Of a stretch of DNA of 64,000 bases, positions 23,439 to 34,288 are shown piece after piece. This DNA is from [Phialemoniopsis] sp. UDSM-2020 (Eukaryota > Ascomycota > Sordariomycetes > Thyridiales > Thyridiaceae), in contig JAEILZ010000002.1 of NCBI GenBank assembly GCA_018873225.1, forward strand, positions 2,542,001 through 2,606,000, written 5' to 3'. Under the pieces are notes generated by a model. The model was not told the DNA's origin, did not search any database, and saw only the letters and a program-made list of their open reading frames with translations. Position 1 is the first letter of the stretch. The number at the start of each line of letters is the position of its first letter. A program made the translations under genes and the position numbers.

Positions 23439-23792
23439 ATGGTCAAGCTACTCTCCAATATTATCCTTCTCGCCATCGCCGCGGCTGGCGTCACCGCTGT
23501 TCCGTGTGAGCCCTCTCCGACAGAGGCACCCGAGCCGACCCATACCTACCAGTCCTGCGGCGGGTTCCGCATTAGCCAGGTCCCGTGCCCTGATGGACAT
23601 ATCTGTGTGGACGACCCTTACAAGGGCGGGTGTGGCATGGCCTGCGACATGCCGGGCATTTGCGTGAAGCCCGTGTTCTGCGGTGGTTTCGGTGGCTTCA
23701 AGTGCAAGGACGGCAAGATGTGCGTGGATGATCCTCGTGACGACTGCGATCCCAAACATGGAGGTGCCGACTGCGGCGGAATCTGCATCTGA
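23439..23792 (+). CDS. Small cysteine-rich secreted protein with duplicated motif
   Basis: Single-exon 117-aa protein with a signal peptide (MVKLLSNIILLAIAAAGVTA). The mature part has two related halves. The first has CGGFRIS, then CPDGHICVDDP, then GCGMACDMPGIC; the second has CGGFGGFKC, then DGKMCVDDP, then DCGGICI. The paired CGGF and CVDDP motifs and evenly spaced cysteines suggest a disulfide-rich extracellular fold from an internal duplication. Similar small secreted proteins are frequent in plant-, insect- and fungus-interacting Sordariomycetes. Function is unknown; an effector-like or wall-associated role is inference. The ATG at 23439 is used because it begins the signal peptide. It is convergent with the chitinase gene. 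Confidence 0.85.
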   Translation: MVKLLSNIILLAIAAAGVTAVPCEPSPTEAPEPTHTYQSCGGFRISQVPCPDGHICVDDPYKGGCGMACDMPGICVKPVFCGGFGGFKCKDGKMCVDDPRDDCDPKHGGADCGGICI

Positions 23793-24086
23793 AAATTGGG
23801 CAAGAAGAATGAAGAGGCGTTAGAGGCGGGGAATCTTGCTGTTTAGTATCCAGAGACATCATGGCAAAAATGCTTCTAGCATAAGAATATTTTTATACAT
23901 CAAGACGGTGGTTTGCATTGATTCTTCCAAGATTGATAAAATTGAAGTGATTCATTACTGTATATGCTCCTATCCAAGTGAAATAGTAGAGTGATCCAAG
24001 AATTATAACGAAGTAAAGATTATCCGCTTGCACATGAATTTTCCCAATCTTATATACTCCCAACGCCAATGAAAAAGCACACGAGA

Positions 24087-25915
24087 TTACTGGCACTGAG
24101 CCCACCACTGACTTGACGAAACACACTTATAAGGAGACTTGCAAGTAGTCGACCCCTTGTACCCGGTGCCTCCGCATTGGCCCCATTGCGCAACGTACGT
24201 CACGGTGCCAGAGTTGCCGGTGGACGGCGTAGAAGGGGTCGAGGCGCCTGACGACTTCTGGCATGAGGACCACCAGTCACCGCCCTTGACACAGACGAGG
24301 CCGGACTGGCACTTGGTGGAGCCCGTGTATCCGATGCCGCCGCACTGGCCCCACTCTGCGACGGTGCCTCCGGTGCTGGGGTTCGTCGTAGGGGTGGTCG
24401 TCTTGGAGGTCGAGGTGGGCTTGGCGGTGGTCTTGAGAGTAGTGCCGGGCTTCACCGAGGACGGGGCCACGGCGCCGCCGGCCTGGCAGGACGACCACCA
24501 CTGGCCGCCGTAGACGCAGACGTAGGGCGGCTGGCACTTGGTCGATCCCGTGTAGCCTTGGCCGCCGCACTGACCCCACTGGGGAACGAGCCCGGTCGAC
24601 GGCGTCGTCGTTCCAGGGGTGGTGCCGGGGTTCGAGCTGCCTGCGGTAGTAGTGGGCAGCGTGTTGGGGCGAGTGGTGACCGAGACCTGCTGACCGAGAG
24701 CAGACACCAGCGCGCTCAGGAAGCCGCTGTTGGCCCACATCTGCGACATGTCCCAGACCATGACGCCGCCGAAGCTGGGGAAGGTCTTGCAGTACTTGAT
24801 GACCGGAGCAAGCGCGGAGCCGGACATGTAGCCCGCGCCGGCGCCCGAGTTTCCGGGGACGCCGAGCAGGACCTTGACGTTCTTGTTCTTGCTGACGGTG
24901 CGCGCCCAGTTGTCCCAGGTCTCAAAGTTGAAGTTCCACTGCGAGGCGGCGCCGGCGGTGTAGGACTGGATGCCGCAGTAGTTGTTGTAGAACTGCACCA
25001 TGATGAAGTCGAACGAGACGGCGCCGTCGAGCATGTCCTTGTCGGCCAGATCTGGGTACGGGCACTGCGGCGCGGCGGAGAGGTAGTACTTCTTGCCGCC
25101 GGCGGCATCCATCAGGGTCCGCATCTGCTGGCCGAAGGGCGCCATGTTGGTGGTCACGGACTCAAAGTCGAAGTCGAAGCCATCAATTACAGCGGTGCCG
25201 AAGGGCCGCTTCACGGAGCTGCCGGACTGGACGGGGCCAAACATGGCCCAGATGTTCTTGGCTGCTGTTTGGGCGGCTGCAGCTGATGGGAAGCCACCCT
25301 CAGTGTATGTGGCGCCGCCAATAGACAGCAGGATGGTCTTGCCAGCTGCCTGGCAGGTCTTGATATCGGCCCTGAGTTTGTCAGCACGGTGTCATGTATT
25401 AACATGTATCGGTGCAACTTACTCAATTTCCGGGCAGCTGAGGAGTGTGCTGCCAGCAAAGACATCGCATCTATCGCCGGCATTGGCAAAGTTGACAGTG
25501 GTTGGGTTGACAATGACGTTCAAAAACGCCAAAGGAATGATCTACAAATTGTTGGTAAGTCTTCATGTGCATCACCATGTATATACAACGGGGGTATTAC
25601 GTTAACGTTTGAGTCTGTCATTACGGTTAGCAAAGGGGTCTCGCTTTTCCGATAAGGATCAGTGACCAGGGACTTACTTTGGCAATAGTATGATAGACGC
25701 TGTTGAGCGAGACTGCCGCTACCTTGTCCGTAGGAGTTCTGACCTGTGGTGACGATACTGATTAGGGACTAGCAATGCTAGTAGCACGAGATAATTTACA
25801 TACCCCAATAGACGGCGATGTTGTCTGACCTTCCGGCATTGAAGCCAGCACTGACGGTCGAGACACCGAGAGCCAGGCTGGCAAGGAGAGTGGCGGCCCC
25901 TGAAGGGAAGTACAT
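24087..25915 (-). CDS. GH18 class III chitinase with three CBM1 modules
   Basis: Five exons on the minus strand: 25915-25804, 25743-25678, 25614-25601 (14 nt), 25541-25423 and 25371-24087, about 531 aa. A signal peptide ([23 protein letters not shown]) precedes the family start [21 protein letters not shown]. The microexon supplies the residues joining YYCQ to [11 protein letters not shown] (NSNVN), where the family has a short conserved turn. The catalytic motif D-G-F-D-F-D-F-E is present, so the acid glutamate is intact. After a Thr/Ser/Pro linker come three CBM1 modules, each with WGQCGG near its start and WW plus C near its end, separated by Ser/Thr-rich linkers. The enzyme should act outside the cell on chitin, either in wall remodelling or on fungal or arthropod substrates. 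Confidence 0.92.
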
Positions 25916-27225
25916 TGTAGAGAATGACTGTTGCAAAGAGATGGAGAAGAGAGTGACGATAACGAATGTCAGTATCCCGAAGGAAAAGAAACGAGCTGCT
26001 AGAGTGCCTTCACATCCTTCCCAGGAACGCAGACGGCTGCAGGCCGATGAACCCTTATATTACTGTGTCACAAGGAGGGAGCCACTGCCGCGGGTGGCTT
26101 GACACGCCGTTCGCAGAGCGCGTCTGAGAAAGGCTGGATGAGTCTAGGGAGTGAGTGAGCAAGTGAATAGGCACTAGACTCACATACACGCGGTGAGTAG
26201 CTGCGCTGCTGGAAGAGAAAGCTCTTGTTCGGGGCCATGATTTTGAGACATCCAATCCTGTTCAGGGTTAAACAGGGTCGCTACCTGTGTCATGTACGAT
26301 CTGGAATGGAGGCTATGTCACAGGATAGTGCGCCACCGTCGAGGCCCACCGGCCACTTTCATCCCAAAGAAAGGCCTTTGTGATGCAATTTTAGAAGTGC
26401 CTCTGGTATTTAAAGAGATTTAACAGCGTTATGCACGACATAGTGCCTTACTAGGTATCAAGTCGAATCGTGCGCTCACGATAGATCCTTCATGTTCAAT
26501 GTTGATGTTGTCTTCATCATGTCCATCTGCCGAGTCTATCAATGAAAGCCACCACTTATTTCCCGAAACACAGGTACGCCTGCAGAATTTGATCGCAATG
26601 TCTCAGTCGGGTGCGACGCGTGCGCGGGCCTAGAATGTACCACGCGAGAAAGGCAAGCCAGGGATGGGGTCGGGAGCAGCCTATGCGTTCCAACCACCTC
26701 ATGCGAGCAGACACACGCTCCAGGAACTGATTTGGCCCCAGCCCGCGCCGCTAATAGACGCCATCTGCCCTTAGCTCGCCTATCTCCCCTATGGGAGATG
26801 GGGCTCTAGCACGTTGCTGGCCTAGGCGCTGGCTATCGCCACACGCCCCTTGCGTCAGGGCCAGCCGATGGGCTCGAGCTTACATTCTTCAACGTTTGGA
26901 ACGTGGGGCCCTTCCCTGAAGGGGACTTTTGGTAACGACGCCCTCTCCAGGAACGCGCGTATGGTGGTGATGACTGCTCCGAGCAATCGACTCGACGGTC
27001 GTGCGTTGAGCGGGAAGCTTCACAACGGCGCTGCGCCAGTACTATTTATCCGCATTCACAAGATGACGATTGCGAACTACAGAGCAGATCGACGGTTTTG
27101 GTGTTAATAGACCTTATCACCTTGCCAACGGTCTGGCACTATAGAAGAGGCTGGCTAGATCCAGAGAAAACAAGTCTAGACGAGTAATGCACACCCCAGC
27201 GCTAGCATCCTACATTGAGCCATCG
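25916..27225. other. Intergenic, chitinase promoter and methyltransferase 3' region
   Basis: About 1.3 kb. A TATA-like TAATATAAG lies on the minus strand at about 26054-26062, some 140 nt before the chitinase start. A short hairpin (CCCTTC/GAAGGG) sits near 26910. No gene was recognised. Confidence 0.5.
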
Positions 27226-28445
27226 TCACTCGGGCTTCTGGGCGTACCAGAAATACACGTTGTAGTATCTGTGTACCGAGTCATCGTGCGCTGCCTGCCG
27301 GATCTTGGCCGCCCAGACCTCTCTCTCCTCCTCCGAGTACCCCAGCGCCGCAAACGGTTTCCCCATGACCGACGAGAGCGAGTCGAGGAGCGCGATCTTA
27401 GCGTACTGGCCAACGAGCCGGAGCGTTCTGTTCCTGGCCCAGGTGCCAAGCGGGGCTTTCTTGACCACGCAGGCCACGTTGGTGAAGCCGGCCGCCTCAA
27501 GGTTGGCCCCTAGCGGTGCGCTGCCCCTGTTGAGGTCCATGCCGAACTTGGCCATGGCTTCGATGCAAGTGGCAAAAAAGTTGGCAAGGACATCGTCTTC
27601 ATTCATAGTGCCATCGTCGCACTGGGGCATGCCGTGGACCTCTTGAAACTCTATCCATCCGCCGGGTTTGATGTGACTGGAGGGTGGTTAGCCTAAGTGG
27701 TTTTTTCGACTCACTATGTGTGAAGAAAGGTAGGCCACCTACGTAAAGGACTGCGTGAGGACCTTGTCCAAGTTGCGTAGCACCACAGCCATACTGCGGC
27801 AGTGTATAAAGTCCCAGTTTGAGCCGTTGACCCACTCGTCATCCTCCACGTCGTCAATGATGAACCTTACGTTGGGTGGCACCCATGTAGGCTGGATGGG
27901 TGACAAGTCGATACCGAGGACTTCAGCGCTCGGAAAGCTATCACCGACTTCCATGGCCCAGATTCCTTCTCGGTGTTAGCACGAGATCAATGTGCCAGTA
28001 GATTTTACACACCTGTCCCTGTTCCCAGGTCCAAGATCTTTTGAGGGTCATCGCCGATGGGTGCGTAGAAGAGTTTTCCATCCTGTCTCATATGATCATT
28101 TAGTAACGCGGTTTGGCTCTATGTGCTGCGCATGAGATCTACCATAAGTTCCATGATCATTGCATGTTTCATGTCCTCTCGGTTCTGCTCAATATCGTCG
28201 TTTGGTATTGGGTAGCGTCCATGCTTGTATGAGTGATATCGACGACCATTCTCGAACTCGTATTTGTATACGCTGGATGCGAGAGATGTGGACGCTGCTG
28301 TAGACGAAGCATCCCATCCCGTCGTCAGAAACTCATCCTCCTCACGAGTTTCGTCTTGATGGAACGGTTCAATGGCAGGATCCTGGACTTGCGGCAAGTC
28401 GTTCACGGCTTGCGGTGAGTCGCGAGGTCCTTCGGGGCTTGCCAT
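27226..28445 (-). CDS. LaeA-like SAM-dependent methyltransferase
   Basis: Four exons on the minus strand: 28445-28143, 28082-28013, 27965-27743 and 27676-27226, about 348 aa. The acidic N-terminal region is followed by YKYEFENGRRYHSYKHGRY, typical of LaeA-like proteins. Motif I reads ILDLGTGTGIWAMEVGD across the exon 2-3 join, with later VLGIDLSPIQP, WDFIHCRSM and HIKPGGWIEFQE. These are class I methyltransferase landmarks. The family includes the secondary-metabolism regulator LaeA and many paralogues of unknown substrate, so the call is LaeA-like, not LaeA. All three introns (60, 47 and 66 nt) restore frame. The gene is divergent from the AA12-type gene across 1.6 kb. Confidence 0.88.
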
Positions 28446-30082
28446 CTGGTGTTTATCAGGGAGTCTGCCGGTATCATAACTCGAGTGGTGATCCAGTGAT
28501 AGTCAGTCACTTATTGTGAGCCACAATGGACTGCTTTATTGATACCGAGCGCCGATCGGTGTACTTCCACAGGCTTCTCCAGAAATTTGATAGAGCAGAA
28601 TCGCAAGATTTGGGAATAAACCACAGAAAGTTACATCTTTCCCGCCACGGGACGAAGCGAAGGGTCCCGTGAGGAACTCGGGGGGTTTGGTCCCTGGCGC
28701 ACAACATACTCCTGCATGAGAGTTGGATCGAGGGTGTGGCAGACCACATGTCATTATGATTAAAGAGACACCGCAACCAATTTTTGCTCCCACGTTTACG
28801 CGTTGGCCACAGCCAGAAGGTGGTTTCTACCATGGTTTTGGAGGCCAGTATGGCGTTGTGCATATTGAAACAATCCCTCGGATACAGCCAGGGAGGCTTA
28901 TTGGATTCGCTTGCTTGCCTATGGCTGCGAGGCCAACCCCAGTTTGGAAGCTGGCAGCAAATGGCCGTCCATTTTCTTCCCTTTTGCGGCACTACTTCCG
29001 CCCCTCCCTCTCTCGGTCGTATGGGCGGCATGCCAAGCCTCTTCGGCCCTTTCTGCCGCGATCCGGCCGACACCAGGATATCGAGGGTTGCTTCCACAGC
29101 GGGGTTGCTGTGTGAATATGCGAAGAGGTCAGTAAAGAAATAGATTGCGACCGAGAGAAAAGGCAATCGCTCCGAATGTGCTTCTAGAAGCTATCATCAT
29201 ATCAAGTTTTACTAGCAAGACGTTAAGATCCTAGACACCAAGAATCAATTGTGCAATTCGGCAGCGCTGAGATCACCTCAAATTATCAAGTATAGAGTAT
29301 ACTTTGACAAATGACTAAACAACAAGATCAAGATACCATGCATGTGAGGGTATCATTAGTCTAATTCTCAATAAGCGTTATGTGTACGCAGTGAAAATAT
29401 ACAAGGTCACCATCTTTTGGTCTTCATCACCACATCGCGAAACACTGTCTTGCATTGAGTGAATCCTGCCGTGAGAATCGTGAGTAAGCTTTACTTGGCA
29501 TACGATGAGGATGAGTATGAAGTCCACCCTGCAACCCCTCACGAAACCATCTAAGTGAAACTACCAAGCCCGTTCCTGAATGGTGGGGAATAGTTTAAGC
29601 TATTGGGGTGTTTAACCCACTCGTCGCCCATTGTCCCGGTTTGCATGGGTGATTGCCGGGCGATCCCTGAAGACGACTTGCTATTGCTAATGGTTTAGGG
29701 TGACGATATGAAGCTGCCAAGAGGTCGATCACCGAAGGCATAACATCCTTAATGCTACGACGAATGGTTTTCATACCGAATGCGGCAAAACCTTTTCCGC
29801 ACTCGAGCTTGCTTTTGGAAGGTGTCTGGCGTACGAGGTGGCATTGCTGACGTCGGTTTGTGCTGGCCGGGTTATGTGGAATGGATCAACACCAGGGATA
29901 TCACACTCTATGTCAGAGGCGCACGGCACGTATTAAATGTACGTGCCCCGGTCGTCATGATTCACAGTGATGAAAGCGACAACAGCTCAGTGTCGCGCAT
30001 AAAACCAGAAAAGCATCGCTAGCCGATATCCGCTGCTTCACAGCACCTCAAACCCATCAAGTGAGCAAGCAAGTAAGCAGAT
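28446..30082. other. Long intergenic region, 1.6 kb
   Basis: Between the methyltransferase (minus) and AA12-type gene (plus). Several mutually overlapping frames up to 219 codons occur on both strands without domain or signal. A perfect 8-bp-arm hairpin lies at 28646-28671. From 29160 to 29520 the sequence is more AT-rich. No gene is supported. Confidence 0.5.
28646..28671. repeat. Short perfect inverted repeat
   Basis: CACGGGAC at 28646-28653 and GTCCCGTG at 28664-28671 are exact inverted copies with a 10-nt loop. It is in non-coding sequence without an obvious partner gene, so it is reported only as a structure. Confidence 0.45.
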
Positions 30083-31607
30083 ATGGCAAGACTGATCTCC
30101 ACGATGAGGGGCACTGTCCTCGCCGTCGCTCTCCTGGCAGCCCAGGCTGCTGCACAGTGTTCCGGCCTCACGAACCAATTTGCGACGACAATGGGCGCGG
30201 GCTACGATAACCAGCTCATCATCAACGGGCTCAAGAGTCCCCGTGGCATGGTCTTTGACAAGGAGGACAATCTTCTGGTCATCGAGCAAGGAGGCGCAGG
30301 CTTGAGGCAGATCAAGCTCGACGACAATGGTTGTGTGGCTTCTAGCAAGACTATCATTAGCGACTCTTCGGTATGTGAGCATCTCGAACATCCGTCAATA
30401 GCTACGTACGCTGACCAACATCTGCCAAGCTGAACCATGGCATCGACATCTCGGAGGATGGCAAGACCGTCTTCGTGTCCTCGCTGGAGAGCGTCTTTGC
30501 CTACGACTATGACGCCGCAGCGGGCACAGCGACGGGCAAGAAGGTCATCATCAACAACATGCGCAACGGCGGCCACAGCACGCGCACGCTGCTCCGTTCC
30601 CGGACGGACCCGGATTTGCTGCTCGTGTCGCGCGGCTCGAATGCCAATATTGATGCGGAAACGACGGATCCCGCCTCGGGACGCAGCCTGATCCGCATGT
30701 ACAGCATCGCCGAGATTACTCAGACGGCTGTGGACATGGCCACGGGCGGAAAGCTGGTTGGCTACGGCCTGCGCAACAGTGTTGCCGTGGGAGAGAACCC
30801 GGTGACTGGCGAGCTTGTGGGTAGCAGCTTCATACCGCCATGACCAGAAAGACTTGAGCTAATAGGCCTTGAAAGTGGTCAAGTGAAAACAGCATGGATG
30901 ATGTTCACCGCCAAGGGGTAAGTCTCTCCATCTTTGTTTCACATGCATGAGTGTGGCTGCTAAGAGGGACACAGGCCGATGTTCACAACACCAACCCGGC
31001 CGAGGAGTTCAACTACCACGGCAAGATCAACGACACCAGCAACCCGATGCTGGGCAAGTATTATGGTTACCCAAAGTGCGTCGCGGCCTGGAACACCACC
31101 GGGCTAGCCAATCCAGCCCTGGAAGTCGGATCGCACTTTGCGCCCAACACGGCGGCCGACGCCGACCCGGTGGCAGCGGACGCGGTGTGCGCCGACACAG
31201 TGGAGCCCCGGATCGTCTTCCCTGCGCACAACGCGCCCCTCGACCTCAAGTTTGACAAGACTGGCAAGACTGCCTATGTCACATTGCATGGCAGCTGGTA
31301 AGTGCTCTTTCTATGTCTTTCACCTCCTACCGCAGACGACACTAACCACGCCGGTGACCGAAATAGGAACCGCCAGCCACCAGATGGGTACCGCCTCATC
31401 AAGCTCGAGTTTGGCGCGGATGGGCAGCCGGTGCAGCCGGCCAACAGCACGACTGCAGCGATCACGGTCATGGCCAACACCAACACCGCTGTGTGCCCAG
31501 GCCAGTGCTTCCGGCCCACGGGCCTGGCGTTCGACTCCAAGGGACGGCTGTTTATGTCGAGTGACTCGTCGGGTCAGATCTTCCTGATTAAGGGCGCGGA
31601 GGTGTAG
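30083..31607 (+). CDS. Secreted sorbosone/glucose dehydrogenase-like protein, AA12 type
   Basis: Five exons: 30083-30370, 30430-30816, 30876-30917 (42 nt), 30975-31297 and 31367-31607, about 426 aa. A signal peptide ends near AAQAAAQ. The repeating beta-propeller pattern is clear: LKSPRGMVFDKEDNLLVIEQ, LNHGIDISEDGKTVFVSS and VGYGLRNSVAVG. The 42-nt exon encodes WSSENSMDDVHRQG, followed by ADVHNTNPAEEFNYHGK, then FPAHNAPLDLKF, CFRPTGLAFDSKGRLFMSSD. This matches the fungal pyrroloquinoline-quinone-dependent pyranose dehydrogenases (TrAA12-like, six-bladed). No carbohydrate-binding or cytochrome domain is attached. It may feed electrons to copper monooxygenases outside the cell, an inference from family work. 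Confidence 0.87.
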
Positions 31608-32838
31608 TGGCCATAGCTCCAGATGGTGCATGGCATGGGCTGCCAAGCGGGTGTTGGACCCGAAGTACCTTGGAAGCTTGGAATTACATCCGGGGCAGTC
31701 TACGGAACAAAAATGACGTCAATTGATGAATTGTTCAACTGCTATGCATGTTCAAGCTCCTAGAGCTCTCTGGTTCCTTGTCATGCCGAGGAAACATAGG
31801 CATGATGGTCGGAACTCTGGCCTCGGACAATAACCTCGGTCCAGACGCTTGACGGGTGAATGGCTGGCTGGCTCTGAAGCAGCCCCTTGGAATTTCGTTA
31901 CTGAGCTGACCTGTTTTTGGGGCGTGTGACTGGCTGATTTCTGCCCGTTTTCGGCATGGCGTGGATGATGGCGCAAGCGGAATCGCCCGATAGGGGGGAT
32001 TTGCTGAAGGTCCCCCACGTGATGGATGGCCTGAGCCAGTGAATACTCGCCCGATCAGCAGACAAGCTGTGCTGTGCATGGGAAATTGCATGAAAGTTGA
32101 GGTCATTCATACACCAAGTGGACAATTCTCAAGACTGACATCGTGGTTTAGATAATTCACAGGACTGTGTAAGCAGCTCGAATCCTTTTGTCAAAGCCTG
32201 GTGAAATAGAAATAGTCGTGCAGCTGGCTTTTCCTCCCACCGTTCAGCCAGCGCTCCACCCCCAGAGTCGCCCTGGACGCTGGCGGCGGCAATTGCGGTC
32301 CAGATCGCATGTGCTTCTGGCTGTATTGTACGGTTTTTGTGGGTTATGGGTGGTGCCCCCCCGCAAATGCGCGCTGATGGTCACCCCACGATGGCACCAT
32401 CCCTCTCTCTGTGCTGGTCGTGCAGTCGCGTAGAGTCAGAGCACTGCTCCTTTTGGGCAAGCCGGCAGAGTTCGGCTACTGTGTGATAGGACCAGTCCCA
32501 CGACGATCTGGGCATTGAACCATTTTGCGGGGCAGGCTTGCTGTAGAGTCATATTGGACGATCCGTCAAATGTCCTCGATGCCCTCAAAAAGCCCGACCT
32601 GTCCCGTTAGGCCTGTTTCGTCTGTTTCCTATTAGTCTCTTCGACCTCAAAAAGCTAAGCCTAGCCTTTCTGCTCTTGCACCTTTTCCCGGGGAAATCTT
32701 CACGAACAAGACAATCATACTACACCACACTGTACACCATCCTCACAGACTGGCGATAACACCACACCTGCTGTACTCGAGTACTCATCTCTCCACAACC
32801 TAAAGTACTTCAAACGACACCAACCACCGTCTTCCACA
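31608..32838. other. Intergenic, 1.2 kb
   Basis: Between the AA12-type gene and the small mitochondrial gene, both plus. Pyrimidine-rich leader sequence precedes 32839 (CCTCACAG, CACAACC runs), consistent with a promoter and 5' untranslated region. No gene seen. Confidence 0.5.
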
Positions 32839-33227
32839 ATGAACCGTCTCCCATCAAGGCATCTGTCCACCTCGGCCAGAGTGCATCCACGTATTCTGCC
32901 CTACCTCCAGACCAAGCCGGTTCGCACCCCTGCGACGAAATGGTGAGCATGCCTAGTGCACATTACCGACACCAGCAACCACTAACAACACATTTGCTGC
33001 ACAGGCTCCCAGCAGTTGCAGTCGTCGCTGTGGTCGGTTACGGCATCGCATTCTACCAAGAGTCACATCAACAGTACGCCGCCGCGCAAAACGCCATGTT
33101 CGAGCTCGAGGAGATCAAGAGGCAGAAGCAGAATAAGATGCTCATGGATGCCTACGGCGACAGGTCGAACCTCGACGAGCTCGAGAAGGCTATGGAGCTT
33201 TACGAGTCACAACACAAGGACCAGTAA
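32839..33227 (+). CDS. Small predicted mitochondrial membrane protein
   Basis: Two exons, 32839-32942 and 33005-33227, giving 108 aa. The N-terminal 34 residues are Arg- and Ser-rich without acidic residues (MNRLPSRHLSTSARVHPRIL), a good mitochondrial targeting sequence. A hydrophobic segment (LPAVAVVAVVGYGIAFY) follows directly after the intron, then a charged helical tail rich in Glu and Lys (ELEEIKRQKQNKMLMDAYGDRSNLDELEKAMELYESQ). One membrane span with a coiled tail suggests an inner-membrane assembly or complex-associated peptide. I do not recognise a named family. The GTGAGC donor and CACAG acceptor restore frame to TGG. Confidence 0.75.
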
Positions 33228-34288
33228 TCCTGTCGCTCGAGAGAGACGAGCCGAATGATTACATCTCGGCTGTCACAACATCTGGCCGGCATTGCATTTA
33301 CACGGCGGCGCTGTGGACTGCGCTCTGCAAGCCGTGACTACCCGACGGACCAACAACCATCTGCGATCTTCCTCACGACTCAAAAACGACCACTGGCCGA
33401 CTGGCTAATGACGGCAATATCATTATTGATGCCTCAATAGCCAGTTTATGCTGCAAAATTGGCTTTGGTCGCTGCGGATGGTTGCTACACTTTGGCGCAA
33501 GCATGCATTGACTCATCCGTTCCGAGGCATGTGAGAGTCACCCCAGTGTGGGGCCGACCAGAGCTCTCATTCACGACTCCAAGCGCGCACGTGCGGCAGG
33601 GAGATGAACTTCTACATCCTGTATTTTTTTACCAGCATTGCATTCAAGGGATCGGCAAGGCGTATCAAAAGGTTGAATTTTTTTCGGGCATGGCTAGCGG
33701 CGTTTTTATGACATATTTGAGGGAAGGGAATACTGAGCCATGGCAAGCAGCAAGGGGCATTGGGCATTGGAGCTGTGCCTTGCACGAGGCGCCCCATATG
33801 CACTGCTGACGGATAGCCACTTACACGCATCCCTACGAAAGAAAAAGAATACACAAAGCAGGGCACTGCCTTTGCGATCTACCTACTTAGCTCCTACAAT
33901 CAAAAGAGTGAACTTTCAGCTTTCCAAGGCAAACTTTTGGCCAGTGATTTTAGTCGCCATCCTGATTGGCAGCTTGGTGCGGCACAATGTGCCATCCCCT
34001 GCAAGCCACAACCGTTTGCGATGCGAAATACGGCGCCCAGCCGGCCTCAGCCAATCCCGCAGCTTGCCCGTCCGCCCTACCAGCCTGAGCCTCAGTACGA
34101 TCACCACGACGACTGCCCGTCGACGATTGGCGCGAGAGATCATGTCGTCCTTATATCATTGCGGCCGTCCGCCTCTTGACACTCCGTGCATGTGCGACCA
34201 GAATCATCTCCAACTTTAGGACAGCTGCTCTTTCATGTCTCATAAACGAGGCCCATTCACTACATCGGCCATCGCAAGATAATCAAAC
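33228..34288. other. Intergenic, 1.1 kb
   Basis: Only overlapping short frames (up to 159 codons) without domains. The right end is the promoter of the myristoylated-type protein. No structure stood out. Confidence 0.5.

Noticed and set aside
28507..29166. 219-codon minus-strand frame in the intergenic region
   Set aside because: Overlaps several plus-strand frames of similar length, has no domain, and its composition is not protein-like.
740..31607. A single secondary-metabolite gene cluster covering the left half
   Set aside because: No polyketide synthase, peptide synthetase, terpene cyclase or similar core enzyme is present; regulators, transporter and enzymes are better seen as separate small modules.
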